Below, one piece after another: positions 1-7,341 of a stretch of DNA of 37,421 bases; the first letter of the stretch is position 1, and the number at the start of each line of letters is the position of its first letter. The translations under genes were made by a program, and so were the position numbers. The stretch lies in the NCBI GenBank assembly GCA_021793375.1, contig JAJYSY010000018.1, positions 1-37,421 on the forward strand, in the 5' to 3' direction. The notes under the pieces are model-generated. The model did not search any database, had not been told where the DNA came from, and saw nothing but the letters and a program-made list of their open reading frames with translations. The DNA comes from Bacteroidota bacterium. GTDB taxonomy: Bacteria; Bacteroidota; Bacteroidia; Flavobacteriales; Flavobacteriaceae.

Positions 1-4
1 CGAA

Positions 5-277
5 ATGAAAACAGAATTGCAGGAGTTGTTAGCAATGACAGAAAAAGCCGTAGATAAATATTCGCCTATTTTCAAAAAGGAAAAATGGCTTGATAATCAG
101 GAAGTCTGCTTGATGCTGAACATTAGCAAACGTACACTACAGACTTATAGGGATAAAGGATGGCTATCTTATTCTAAACTGAACCGCAAGAATTATTTTA
201 AATATTCAGATGTCCGAGCTTTACTTGAAGCCGGACAGTCGCCTAATATGGATGATGATGGATTTATGGACCAATGA
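5..277 (+). CDS. Small excisionase/MerR-type helix-turn-helix protein, copy 1
   Basis: A 90-residue protein that is probably a DNA-binding accessory factor of the mobile element. Residues about 28-75 form an HTH_17/excisionase-like winged helix: WLDNQEVCLMLNISKRTLQ followed by a wing and YSDVRALL. Proteins of this shape are common as excision or regulatory factors in Bacteroidota conjugative elements; the exact role here is inference. It overlaps the next gene, which encodes a paralogous protein, so the two are probably co-transcribed. The ATG lies four bases from the window edge and the codon before it is open, so the true start could be further left. Confidence 0.75.
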   Translation: MKTELQELLAMTEKAVDKYSPIFKKEKWLDNQEVCLMLNISKRTLQTYRDKGWLSYSKLNRKNYFKYSDVRALLEAGQSPNMDDDGFMDQ

Positions 278-548
278 GAATAAGGAAATCAATGCACACC
301 AGAAGATGTTATCACAATTGAGAGAATGCATTGAAGAAATTCTAAAGAATTACCGACCGGTAATGAATGGAGAAATTTACCTCTCCGGCGAAGAAGTTTG
401 TGAAATGCTACATATCAGTAAACGGACTTTACAACAATACCGGGATGACTCTCTATTACCTTATATTCGAATTGGTGGTAAAATTATCTATAAAGAAAGT
501 GATATCCTCAGTATTTTGGAAGAGAACTATAGGAACGCTAAAAATTAA
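258..548 (+). CDS. Small excisionase/MerR-type helix-turn-helix protein, copy 2
   Basis: A paralogue of the preceding gene. It shares the core EVCxMLxISKRTLQxYRD and a C-terminal YKESDILSIL helix, so it is a single small winged-helix DNA-binding protein of about 96 residues. Three consecutive ATG codons (252, 255, 258) are possible starts. I chose 258 because the protein then begins with a polar helix; 252 is equally possible, and an upstream ATG at 210 would run far into gene 1. It overlaps gene 1 by about 20 bases. Its stop overlaps the convergent dnaE stop by four bases, so no terminator separates them. Probably a recombination directionality or regulatory factor of the element. Confidence 0.75.
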   Translation: MDLWTNENKEINAHQKMLSQLRECIEEILKNYRPVMNGEIYLSGEEVCEMLHISKRTLQQYRDDSLLPYIRIGGKIIYKESDILSILEENYRNAKN

Positions 549-3484
549 GTACTCCGTGGGTCGGGCTTAATTGGCATCATCGCACAACGTCTTACTTCTA
601 TTGATGCACAGCCGTAGTCTACCATTACTTTCCCTTCAATAAGATACAATCCTTTGCCTCGAATTGGGAATCTTCTTAAGCTTTGAGGAAAGTGAACCGT
701 ATCAATAAAATCTCCGTTACTATCCAAGAAAGTCCCGAATTTCATAATCTTTTTGTTCTTCGTCCGCACGGTTTTATACGTCACTAAATGGGCGACTATC
801 CGTACAATTTGACCACAAAAAGAAGTCAATGTTTTCGCAGTAACATTACCCAGATAATCGGATTTGGCAAGATCGAACATACTCCCCGAAACGGGAAACC
901 CCATCAGCTCGATTTCATCGTAAAGATCTTCCAATTCATCCCTTACAAATACCGGTAACTGTGGTTGTGCGATGGTATTGGGAAACAGTTGCTCTCTTTG
1001 TGTATGACTGGCTCTACTTTTGTGCAGCAATAAATGAGCCTCCCAAAGCAATTCTTTTTTTCCGACTCTCAAAAAACGAAATGCACCGCAACGTATAAGA
1101 ATAACGATCTGCTCTAATCCTGCTTTTGTCCGCAAATTGAAGTTTTCAAGCCCCGTATACTCTCCATTACGTTGCCTTTCTTTGGGAATAAGTTTTGCAA
1201 GACTGCTTTCGAGGTTTAACAAACAATCAAAGCCCAAGAATATATTGCGCCCCTCTATGGAAGTATTATAAGCACTTTTATTCACACTGGGCAGGCAGAT
1301 ATTCCCGCCTGCTTTCTTTGCTTCATTAATATAAACTTCGCGAGCGTAAAATCCGCCATAATTATTCAGCACAGACACTATAAATTCCAGAGGATAATAC
1401 GTTTTCAAGAATAAACTTTGATAACTCTCTACGGCAAAGGAAGCACTATGAGCTTTGTTAAAACTATACCCTGCAAAGGATTTCATTTGTCGCCAGACTT
1501 CTTTTGCCACTTCATCGGGATAGCCTTTTGTCCGACAGTTGCTGAAATATTTTTCTTCGATCTCTCCCAGATGGTTTACGTTGCGGTATTTCCCACTCAT
1601 CATTCTGCGAAGTACATCAGCATCTGCCAAGTCCAGTCCACCGAAGTGATGCCCGATTTTCATCACGTCTTCTTGATAAACCATAACGCCGTAGGTATCT
1701 TCCAGCTGCTTTTTGAATTCAGGATGTATATACTCGACCTTATCGGGATTGTGGTGACGCTCGATGAAAGCCTGCATCATTCCCGAACTCGCTACGCCGG
1801 GTCGGATAATGGAGCTTGCGGCAACCAATGTCAAATAATCATCGCATTGCAGTTTGCTGATCAACTGACGCATTGCCGGGCTTTCGATATAAAAACAGCC
1901 TACGGTATTGGCAGAACGCAATTGCTCGGCAATTAAGGGATCGGTAAAAAAATGTTTGGGGTCAGAAGTATCTATTGTTTCACCTTTGTTCTGCTTGATT
2001 AATTCCCGACAATCCCCAATATGTCCGATACCCCTTTGGGATAGAATATCAAATTTTTCAAAGCCAATATCCTCCGCCACGTACATATCGAACTGTACTG
2101 TCGGCAATCCCTTTGGCGGGTAGTCCAAAGCAGAATAGCAAGTGAGTGGCTTCTCAGAAATCAGAACACCCGAAGCATGTATCGTTCGTTGGTTTGGAAA
2201 GTCAACCATCTGATTGTAAACAGACAAAATAGTATGGGTCACCTCATTTTTATTGAGCATATTTTGAGGCTCACGAATCAGTCGATCAATCTCACTTTTC
2301 GGCAAACCATAAACTTTACCCAGTTCACGGATGATGGAGCGGTCCCGAAACATCCCCATTGCCCCCATTAAAGCCGTATGCTCACTTTGATAACGCTTAA
2401 AAATATAATCGTACATTTCATCACGGTCACGCCACGAAAAATCAATGTCAAAATCGGGGGGGCTTTTCCTTTTCGGATTGAGAAAGCGTTCAAAATAGAG
2501 ATTTAGCTCAATTGGGCACACATCGGTAATCTCCAAACAATACGCTACAATGCTGTTGGCTCCGCTTCCCCGTCCCACATAATGAAAATTTCGGCTTCGG
2601 GCATATCTACAGATATCGTCCGTGATTAAGAAATAGCTCGAGAAATTGAGTTTGTCGATGATATCCAATTCCTTTAAGACACGTTCTTTGGCTTCTCTGT
2701 TATCTTTTCCATATCTCCTGACAAAGCCATCCATCGCATATTTATACAATAACTGTTTGTCATCATATCTATTTCCGGTAAAGGTTTTCTTGTTTTTGAT
2801 GCTTTTGAAATCGAAATCAAAACTGCATTCAGCCAGTAAACGTTTAGTGTTTTCTATGAGTTGTGGTACACGTTCATAAACTTTCAATAATGCCGATTCA
2901 CTGATAAAAAATTCCGTTTCCTTTCCAATTTGCTCCGGGGGCAATTGGGAAATAAGCATATTGTTGTCAATAGCTCGTAATTGCTTGTGTAATTGAAAAT
3001 CAGTTTTCCTGAATGAAATAGGATGTAATATTACATAACGATTTTCATACTTTCTGGGCGTCATTATAAACCGATTGATTTCCCGTGGACGTACACCGAT
3101 AAATTCATTGTCTTTTAACGCAGTTTCTTTAATGCTGCCAAAAGGATAAACAACAAATACATTTTGAAACTCCGGGGCAATTGTGGGTAAAGCCGATTTA
3201 GTGCGATTGGCCTCGGTCATCAACTCATTCAGTTCTTTAAATCCCTGTTCGTTTTCGGCAATTCCTATGTACAAAAGTTGGTTGTCATTTCGGAATTCCA
3301 TTCCTGCCAATCCATTGATGTCTGCCTTTTTACATTGTTTGATAAAATCAAGGGTTGCTGATGAATTGTTGATATCGGTCAATACGGCCGTGTCATGACC
3401 ATAGGTGCGGAGACTTTCGATGAGTGTTTCAATGCCCATTGTTCCGTATCTCAGGCTATAATAGCTGTGTAAGTTGAGTAGCAT
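545..3484 (-). CDS. dnaE: Error-prone DNA polymerase III alpha subunit (DnaE2/ImuC-like)
   Basis: A C-family DNA polymerase of 979 residues, much shorter than replicative alpha subunits and close to the DnaE2/ImuC class used in translesion synthesis. Order: PHP domain (1 to about 220), polymerase core with GRGSGANS near 304, catalytic aspartates in PDFDIDF (D346, D348) and KFDIL further on, a helical finger region, then an OB-like C-terminal domain. The PHP motif reads NLHSYYS where an HxH metal site is usual, so proofreading by this domain is doubtful. It lies 15 bases downstream of dinB in one leftward operon, opposite a LexA-like repressor. The family role, filling gaps opposite lesions with a Y-family partner, is inferred here. 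Confidence 0.92.
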   Translation of the reverse strand: MLLNLHSYYSLRYGTMGIETLIESLRTYGHDTAVLTDINNSSATLDFIKQCKKADINGLAGMEFRNDNQLLYIGIAENEQGFKELNELMTEANRTKSALPTIAPEFQNVFVVYPFGSIKETALKDNEFIGVRPREINRFIMTPRKYENRYVILHPISFRKTDFQLHKQLRAIDNNMLISQLPPEQIGKETEFFISESALLKVYERVPQLIENTKRLLAECSFDFDFKSIKNKKTFTGNRYDDKQLLYKYAMDGFVRRYGKDNREAKERVLKELDIIDKLNFSSYFLITDDICRYARSRNFHYVGRGSGANSIVAYCLEITDVCPIELNLYFERFLNPKRKSPPDFDIDFSWRDRDEMYDYIFKRYQSEHTALMGAMGMFRDRSIIRELGKVYGLPKSEIDRLIREPQNMLNKNEVTHTILSVYNQMVDFPNQRTIHASGVLISEKPLTCYSALDYPPKGLPTVQFDMYVAEDIGFEKFDILSQRGIGHIGDCRELIKQNKGETIDTSDPKHFFTDPLIAEQLRSANTVGCFYIESPAMRQLISKLQCDDYLTLVAASSIIRPGVASSGMMQAFIERHHNPDKVEYIHPEFKKQLEDTYGVMVYQEDVMKIGHHFGGLDLADADVLRRMMSGKYRNVNHLGEIEEKYFSNCRTKGYPDEVAKEVWRQMKSFAGYSFNKAHSASFAVESYQSLFLKTYYPLEFIVSVLNNYGGFYAREVYINEAKKAGGNICLPSVNKSAYNTSIEGRNIFLGFDCLLNLESSLAKLIPKERQRNGEYTGLENFNLRTKAGLEQIVILIRCGAFRFLRVGKKELLWEAHLLLHKSRASHTQREQLFPNTIAQPQLPVFVRDELEDLYDEIELMGFPVSGSMFDLAKSDYLGNVTAKTLTSFCGQIVRIVAHLVTYKTVRTKNKKIMKFGTFLDSNGDFIDTVHFPQSLRRFPIRGKGLYLIEGKVMVDYGCASIEVRRCAMMPIKPDPRST

Positions 3485-3499
3485 ATCTCAAAATGAATT

Positions 3500-4639
3500 T
3501 TAAATTGTTAACCCCCTTATTACCGATTGATAGCCGTATCGTTTTCTGATTTTATCCATTGCATTGGACAGGTCGATTTCCTTGCGCGTATCATCAAACA
3601 AATTCATCTGATAGGATCCTGTTATCAAATTGCTGAATTTTACGCCGATGAGCCTAATGAGCATCCTCCGACTGAACAGCTTGTCGAATAACTGAAATCC
3701 TTTCTGAGCAATAACCGTTTCCGAGGCTGTAAATGGAAGTTTCGCCTGGGCCGTATGGGTATCGAAATTACTATATCGAATTTTTAAGGTAATACAGGAA
3801 GTCAACCTGCCTTCTTGACGCAGATCAAAAGCCAGTTCATCTATCATTGAAAATACCACCCGTCTCAATAAATCCATATCAATGGTATCTTGTTCAAAGG
3901 TGGTTTCCTTGCTCATACTTTTTTGCTCGCAAAACGGTACAACCGCACTGGGGTCTATACCGTTTGCTTTGTTCCAGATATTGACACCATTTTTGCCTAA
4001 AACCTGTCTCATCGTCAAAACATTCATCTGCTGTAAGGTATAAATATGGGAGATCCCCATATTGCGCAGTAATGGATAAGTCTTTGGACCAATACCAGGG
4101 ATTTTTCGAATGGACAACGGCGCCAAAAAAGGTTTTTCCGTACCGTTCTTTACTTTTTTCTCTCCACCGGGCTTGGCTTCGCCTGTCGCTATTTTGCTCA
4201 CCGTTTTATTGCCTGAAAGGCCAAATGAAATGGGCAATCCCGTTTCTTTGATAATATATTGTCGGAGCTCTTTTGCCAGTTTCCACGTTCCGAAAAACTT
4301 ATCCATTCCCGTCATATCCAAATAGTGTTCATCAATAGAAGCTTTTTCTACCACAGGTATTTGCTCTTCGATGATTTCCGTAACGATGTTGGAATATTTG
4401 CTGTACAGGTCGTGATCGCCATTAACCAAAACGGCCTCAGGACAAAGTTGTCTGGCCAATCGCATCGGCATTGCGGAATGCACGCCGAATTTTCGGGCTT
4501 CATAACTGCACGAAGCCACCACGCTCCGATTGGAGTTCCCACCAATTAGCACGGGTTTCCCTATAAGAGCACTATTTAAGAGACGTTCAACCGACACAAA
4601 AAAGGTATCTAAATCACAATGTACAATCGTTCGTTCCAT
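3500..4639 (-). CDS. dinB: Y-family DNA polymerase IV (DinB/ImuB-like)
   Basis: A translesion polymerase of 379 residues with intact catalytic acids: D9 in HCDLDTFF and D103/E104 in SIDEHYLD. The palm, fingers and thumb (helix-hairpin-helix near IRKIPGIGPKT) are followed by the little finger. QMNLF near residue 344 is a plausible sliding-clamp binding motif, followed by a short unique tail. It is the first gene of the leftward dinB-dnaE operon. A TAATTTTG box on the minus strand (plus-strand 4661-4668) sits 21 bases before the start codon. The active site is complete, so it should be catalytically active rather than a structural ImuB. Confidence 0.92.
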   Translation of the reverse strand: MERTIVHCDLDTFFVSVERLLNSALIGKPVLIGGNSNRSVVASCSYEARKFGVHSAMPMRLARQLCPEAVLVNGDHDLYSKYSNIVTEIIEEQIPVVEKASIDEHYLDMTGMDKFFGTWKLAKELRQYIIKETGLPISFGLSGNKTVSKIATGEAKPGGEKKVKNGTEKPFLAPLSIRKIPGIGPKTYPLLRNMGISHIYTLQQMNVLTMRQVLGKNGVNIWNKANGIDPSAVVPFCEQKSMSKETTFEQDTIDMDLLRRVVFSMIDELAFDLRQEGRLTSCITLKIRYSNFDTHTAQAKLPFTASETVIAQKGFQLFDKLFSRRMLIRLIGVKFSNLITGSYQMNLFDDTRKEIDLSNAMDKIRKRYGYQSVIRGLTI

Positions 4640-4660
4640 TCTTCCTTAATTTTTACGGTT

Positions 4661-4668
4661 CAAAATTA
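4661..4668 (-). promoter_or_regulatory. -7 promoter box of the dinB-dnaE operon
   Basis: The minus strand reads TAATTTTG, matching the Bacteroidota TAnnTTTG consensus, and ends 21 bases before the dinB ATG. No clear TTTG was found at the expected -33 spacing, which would suit a regulated promoter. Confidence 0.5.
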
Positions 4669-4691
4669 CTATTATTTATAGCTAATTGTTT

Positions 4692-4711
4692 TATATTTGT
4701 TGCTACAAATA
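4692..4711 (+). promoter_or_regulatory. Promoter box plus inverted-repeat operator of the S24 repressor gene
   Basis: TATATTTG at 4692-4699 matches the TAnnTTTG box. Overlapping it is a perfect inverted repeat, TATTTGT-TGCT-ACAAATA (4694-4711), ending six bases before the repressor ATG at 4718. An operator on the -7 element and start site would allow autorepression. The same site is 26 bases upstream of the dinB -7 box, so one repressor could act on both promoters. The repeat and box are seen; binding is inferred. Confidence 0.6.
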
Positions 4712-4717
4712 ATATCA

Positions 4718-5500
4718 ATGTCAGTATTTTCAGAAAACCTACGTTATCTGCGCGCTCAACTTGGCCACTCTCAGCAACGGGTGGCTGATGATTTGATCAT
4801 CACTCGAGGACGGTATGCCAAATATGAAGATGGCGCCTCGGAACCTCCTTTTGAACTGCTTCAGAAAATTTCGAGGTACTATAATGTCAGTATAGACTTA
4901 TTGATTTCCCTGAATTTGAAAAAATATCCCCTTAAAGATATTTTGGAGTTACCGGGAAATCGGGTATTACTGCCGATTAAAGTGGGAGTGCAAGGGGAAG
5001 ATAAGATTGAAATCATCCCTTATAAGGCATCAATGGGGTATTTGGATGGGTATGCCGACCCCGAGTATATAGAAAGCCTACAAATTATCTCATTGCCCTT
5101 TCTCAGTACCGGAAAATACCGGGCATTTCCTGCGGAGGGAGACTCGATGCCGCCGCATCCTGATGGCTCTTATATTATTGGAAAATATGTAGAAAGCCAT
5201 ACCGATTTGAAGATAGGAAAAACGTATGTGTTCATTACCCGAAGCGAAGGCGTTACTTATAAACGACTTTCAAAAATTCTTTTCGAAGAAATAGAAGTAT
5301 GCCCGGATAACGATTTTTATAAATCCTATACGATTCCGCTATCTGATATTTTAGAGGTTTGGGAATTTGCGTGTAGCATAGCCACACAAGAGTTCTCAAA
5401 AACCGATTTCCAATTGGACAATATCAAGGTATTGAATTTATTTGAAGAGCTGAAAAACGAGATTCAGGAATTGAAAAAAGCTGATTTAAATAAGAAGTAG
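4718..5500 (+). CDS. LexA-like S24 peptidase with N-terminal XRE helix-turn-helix
   Basis: A self-cleaving transcriptional repressor of 260 residues. The N-terminus (about 5-60) is an XRE helix-turn-helix (LGHSQQRVADDLIITRGRYAKYE). The C-terminal S24 fold carries serine S143 in GDSMPP and lysine K182 in TYKRL, the LexA/UmuD catalytic dyad. The usual Ala-Gly cleavage bond appears as M106-G107 in KASMGY. A predicted coiled tail ends the protein. The reading frame stays open to a TTG at 4697, but that codon lies inside the promoter and operator, so the ATG at 4718 is preferred. It is divergent from dinB-dnaE and is the likely damage-responsive regulator of that operon. Confidence 0.88.
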   Translation: MSVFSENLRYLRAQLGHSQQRVADDLIITRGRYAKYEDGASEPPFELLQKISRYYNVSIDLLISLNLKKYPLKDILELPGNRVLLPIKVGVQGEDKIEIIPYKASMGYLDGYADPEYIESLQIISLPFLSTGKYRAFPAEGDSMPPHPDGSYIIGKYVESHTDLKIGKTYVFITRSEGVTYKRLSKILFEEIEVCPDNDFYKSYTIPLSDILEVWEFACSIATQEFSKTDFQLDNIKVLNLFEELKNEIQELKKADLNKK

Positions 5501-5501
5501 A

Positions 5502-5523
5502 TAAAGAATTCCTTTCTTCTTTA
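5502..5523 (+). terminator. Weak stem-loop after the S24 gene
   Basis: TAAAGAA (5502-5508) pairs with TTCTTTA (5517-5523) around an 8-base loop directly after the S24 stop codon. It is AT-rich and has no long T run, so termination is uncertain. Confidence 0.3.
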
Positions 5524-5548
5524 ATAGTCATCAATTTGAAATATAATA

Positions 5549-5579
5549 TTGCTGTACATCATGAGCTTTATTATCTTTG
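5549..5579 (+). promoter_or_regulatory. Strong Bacteroidota-type promoter of the structured leader/small RNA
   Basis: TTG at 5549-5551, a 20-base spacer and TATCTTTG at 5572-5579 match the flavobacterial TTG-N17-23-TAnnTTTG consensus. Transcription should start near 5586, leaving about 215 bases before the next start codon at 5801. Confidence 0.65.
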
Positions 5580-5585
5580 TGATTA

Positions 5586-5762
5586 AAATATAAAAAACTT
5601 AAAGTGTTTTTGCTTTAAATCTTGGTACTGAAAACTGGTAATTTTTGTATCCCCAAGACAATAAGTAAGAACGCTCACGCGATAGGCGTGGGCGCTCGCT
5701 TATTCGGGGATAGGCATACCAGTGCCGCAGTATCGATAAGTGTGGTTGCCTGCGCTTTTTTT
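5586..5762 (+). ncRNA. Rod-shaped structured RNA (leader or small RNA)
   Basis: A predicted transcript of about 177 nt running from the promoter above to a T7 run (5756-5762). A small 5' hairpin (TTAAAG 5599-5604 / CTTTAA 5613-5618) is followed by five nested helices: 5624-5630/5728-5734, 5634-5640/5717-5723, 5648-5654/5706-5712, 5660-5665/5699-5704 and 5670-5680/5686-5696, closed by a GATAG loop. A competing hairpin, 5712-5720 with 5744-5751, overlaps two of these helices and lies just before the T run. The region could therefore be a free small RNA, or an attenuator controlling the receiver gene. The pairing is read directly from the sequence; no known RNA family was recognised. Confidence 0.6.
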
Positions 5763-5800
5763 GTACAGGTTCCACAGACTAACATCAAAATTTTAGTGCT

Positions 5801-6193
5801 ATGGAATCAACAAAAAGACCCGATAGGATTCGTCTTGCCTTTATCACAGACAAAAGCCCAATTATCGATATCATTAGCAACGACTTAACGACTTCAGGAT
5901 TAAATATCCTGTTCCATTCGGAGAATGTGGAGGACGGGTTATCTCAGTTGGCATCATTACAGGAACTTCCCGAAGTTTGTATTATAGACCTTGATTTTTA
6001 CAACGGAAATATATTGAACCAACTAAGAAAATTAAAGACGGAACTTCCAACCATCAGGTTAATTGTCCATACCGATATTGACGATAATGAAATGGTAAAT
6101 ACCCTTTTTGGAATAGGTATAGAAAGTTGTCTACTTTTAGGTAGCGATGCGAACGATGTTATAAATGCTATTGAAAGAAATAAATTTTTATAA
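5801..6193 (+). CDS. Stand-alone, degenerate response-regulator receiver-like protein
   Basis: A 130-residue CheY-like alpha/beta domain with no output domain. The likely phosphoacceptor is D63 in VCIIDLDFY, at the end of the third strand, and T92 in VHT could serve as the switch threonine. The usual acidic pair at the end of the first strand is reduced to D17, and the conserved lysine of strand five is replaced (SCLLLGSD). It may therefore be a pseudo-receiver or phosphate sink. No histidine kinase is nearby. It lies alone downstream of a folded 215-base leader and faces the leftward PRTRC operon. A role in control of the element is inference from position only. Confidence 0.6.
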   Translation: MESTKRPDRIRLAFITDKSPIIDIISNDLTTSGLNILFHSENVEDGLSQLASLQELPEVCIIDLDFYNGNILNQLRKLKTELPTIRLIVHTDIDDNEMVNTLFGIGIESCLLLGSDANDVINAIERNKFL

Positions 6194-6507
6194 TCTAACT
6201 CTCATCGATGATTTTAATTATCTTGTTGTTTTCTATTTCAAAATGTATCTGACCAAATTTTTGCAATGGTCGTTCTTCCGGATGTTATAATGTCCAAAAT
6301 TAATCAAGCGACGTTCTTTTGCTTCTTTCCTTGGGTCGCTTATGTTGCAAGAAAAGAAGACCAAACAAACACTACCTTTTTGACAAAATGTAGGGCGAAG
6401 GATATGTGGAGTGGTACATTTTGGCAAAGTGGTTGTCCCTTTTGAAATGCAAAAATGTGTTTCCGACCGTAGTGAGGAATTGCATTTTTGCCGCCCGACT
6501 TGGGCTA
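6194..6507. other. Non-coding gap with palindromes between the receiver and ThiF genes
   Basis: No convincing gene is seen in these 314 bases. The right end is structured. GCAAAAATG (6449-6457) pairs with CATTTTTGC (6483-6491), and TTCC pairs with GGAA inside it. A smaller hairpin, GCCC (6493-6496) / GGGC (6502-6505), abuts the ThiF stop codon. This could be a termination or processing structure for the PRTRC transcript, or a nucleic-acid site of the element. Confidence 0.4.
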
Positions 6508-7341
6508 TTATGCGACTGGAATAGGCTGTGAGCGGAAGTTTTTTAGGTTTAGAAAAAATCCTCGGTATTCCGTCATACCATTTCGAAATAATCCCCAAAG
6601 TAAAGAACATCCCATTTGAGTCAGTGCCGAATTGATATATAAATCCTGTTTTTCCAAAGCTTCCGCAAGTGAGCAACTTGGTGTATCGTCCTTCAATTCG
6701 GATTGTCTAAGCAAATCTCCGTGTTCCTCCGTTACAAAAGGCAGGTTTCCCACGGGCTCATATTTTTCTGAATCAGGCTGTTTAATCTCTCCTACGGTAG
6801 ATAATATTACTTGTCCGGTATATCTATTGTTTCCAAAATCCAACCAATATTTTGGTGTATCTCTATAGCCTCTGTTATGAGAGTTCAATTCCCTCAAAAT
6901 GTCGGCAACCTCAAAACGTGTTTGCACATTATCTACACAAGTAAAAGTAAGGGTTGCTTGAGCATTTTTGGGTACTTCTTCAAAATGGTTTCTTTCAAAT
7001 TTTCGATTTTCAGCTTTCCAGTTTGTGCCTGTACAACGATTGACCCGATTGATAAGAGCTACGGATTTTGGAAGTCCGAGTTCACTCTCAAAAAATCGTT
7101 GCCGACCCAAATTAGCATCGGTAATAATATCGTTATCCCATAAGCGGATGTGTAAACCTGCATGCCCCAATTCAAGTAAGCTATGATTCATTTCCATTAG
7201 GGCTGTCAAAACCTTAGAGCCTGTGCCACCTGCTCCGATTAGGTTCACTGTAATTGGATTAGTAGGGCTTAAAAGATAATTGTCCACAAAATGTACTTTT
7301 GTTCGATATTGCTTCTCACCAGTTGTTTTCTCCACATTCAT
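6508..7341 (-). CDS. PRTRC system ThiF-family protein
   Basis: A 277-residue E1/ThiF-like protein with a Rossmann nucleotide-binding loop GAGGTGS (36-42) followed by an LRLWDND-type strand and ANLGRQRF, the adenylation signature of the ThiF/MoeB/E1 superfamily. Family members adenylate the C-terminus of a ubiquitin-like or sulfur-carrier protein; the PRTRC substrate is unknown. This is the last gene of the leftward PRTRC operon, and its start overlaps the stop of the PRTRC B gene by four bases, which suggests translational coupling. The protein matches what is annotated as the PRTRC ThiF protein in Bacteroidota mobile elements. Confidence 0.85.
   Translation of the reverse strand: MNVEKTTGEKQYRTKVHFVDNYLLSPTNPITVNLIGAGGTGSKVLTALMEMNHSLLELGHAGLHIRLWDNDIITDANLGRQRFFESELGLPKSVALINRVNRCTGTNWKAENRKFERNHFEEVPKNAQATLTFTCVDNVQTRFEVADILRELNSHNRGYRDTPKYWLDFGNNRYTGQVILSTVGEIKQPDSEKYEPVGNLPFVTEEHGDLLRQSELKDDTPSCSLAEALEKQDLYINSALTQMGCSLLWGLFRNGMTEYRGFFLNLKNFRSQPIPVA

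Noticed and set aside
4697..4717. TTG start for the S24 repressor
   Set aside because: The TTG lies inside the TATATTTG box and the operator; the ATG at 4718 begins the normal helix-turn-helix.
5586..5762. Retron msr-msd or 6S RNA
   Set aside because: No reverse transcriptase is nearby, and the rod lacks the large central bubble expected of 6S RNA.
6233..6676. Minus-strand 147-residue open frame overlapping the ThiF gene
   Set aside because: It reads through the end of ThiF in another frame and through palindromic DNA, with Cys/Arg-rich composition typical of a shadow frame.
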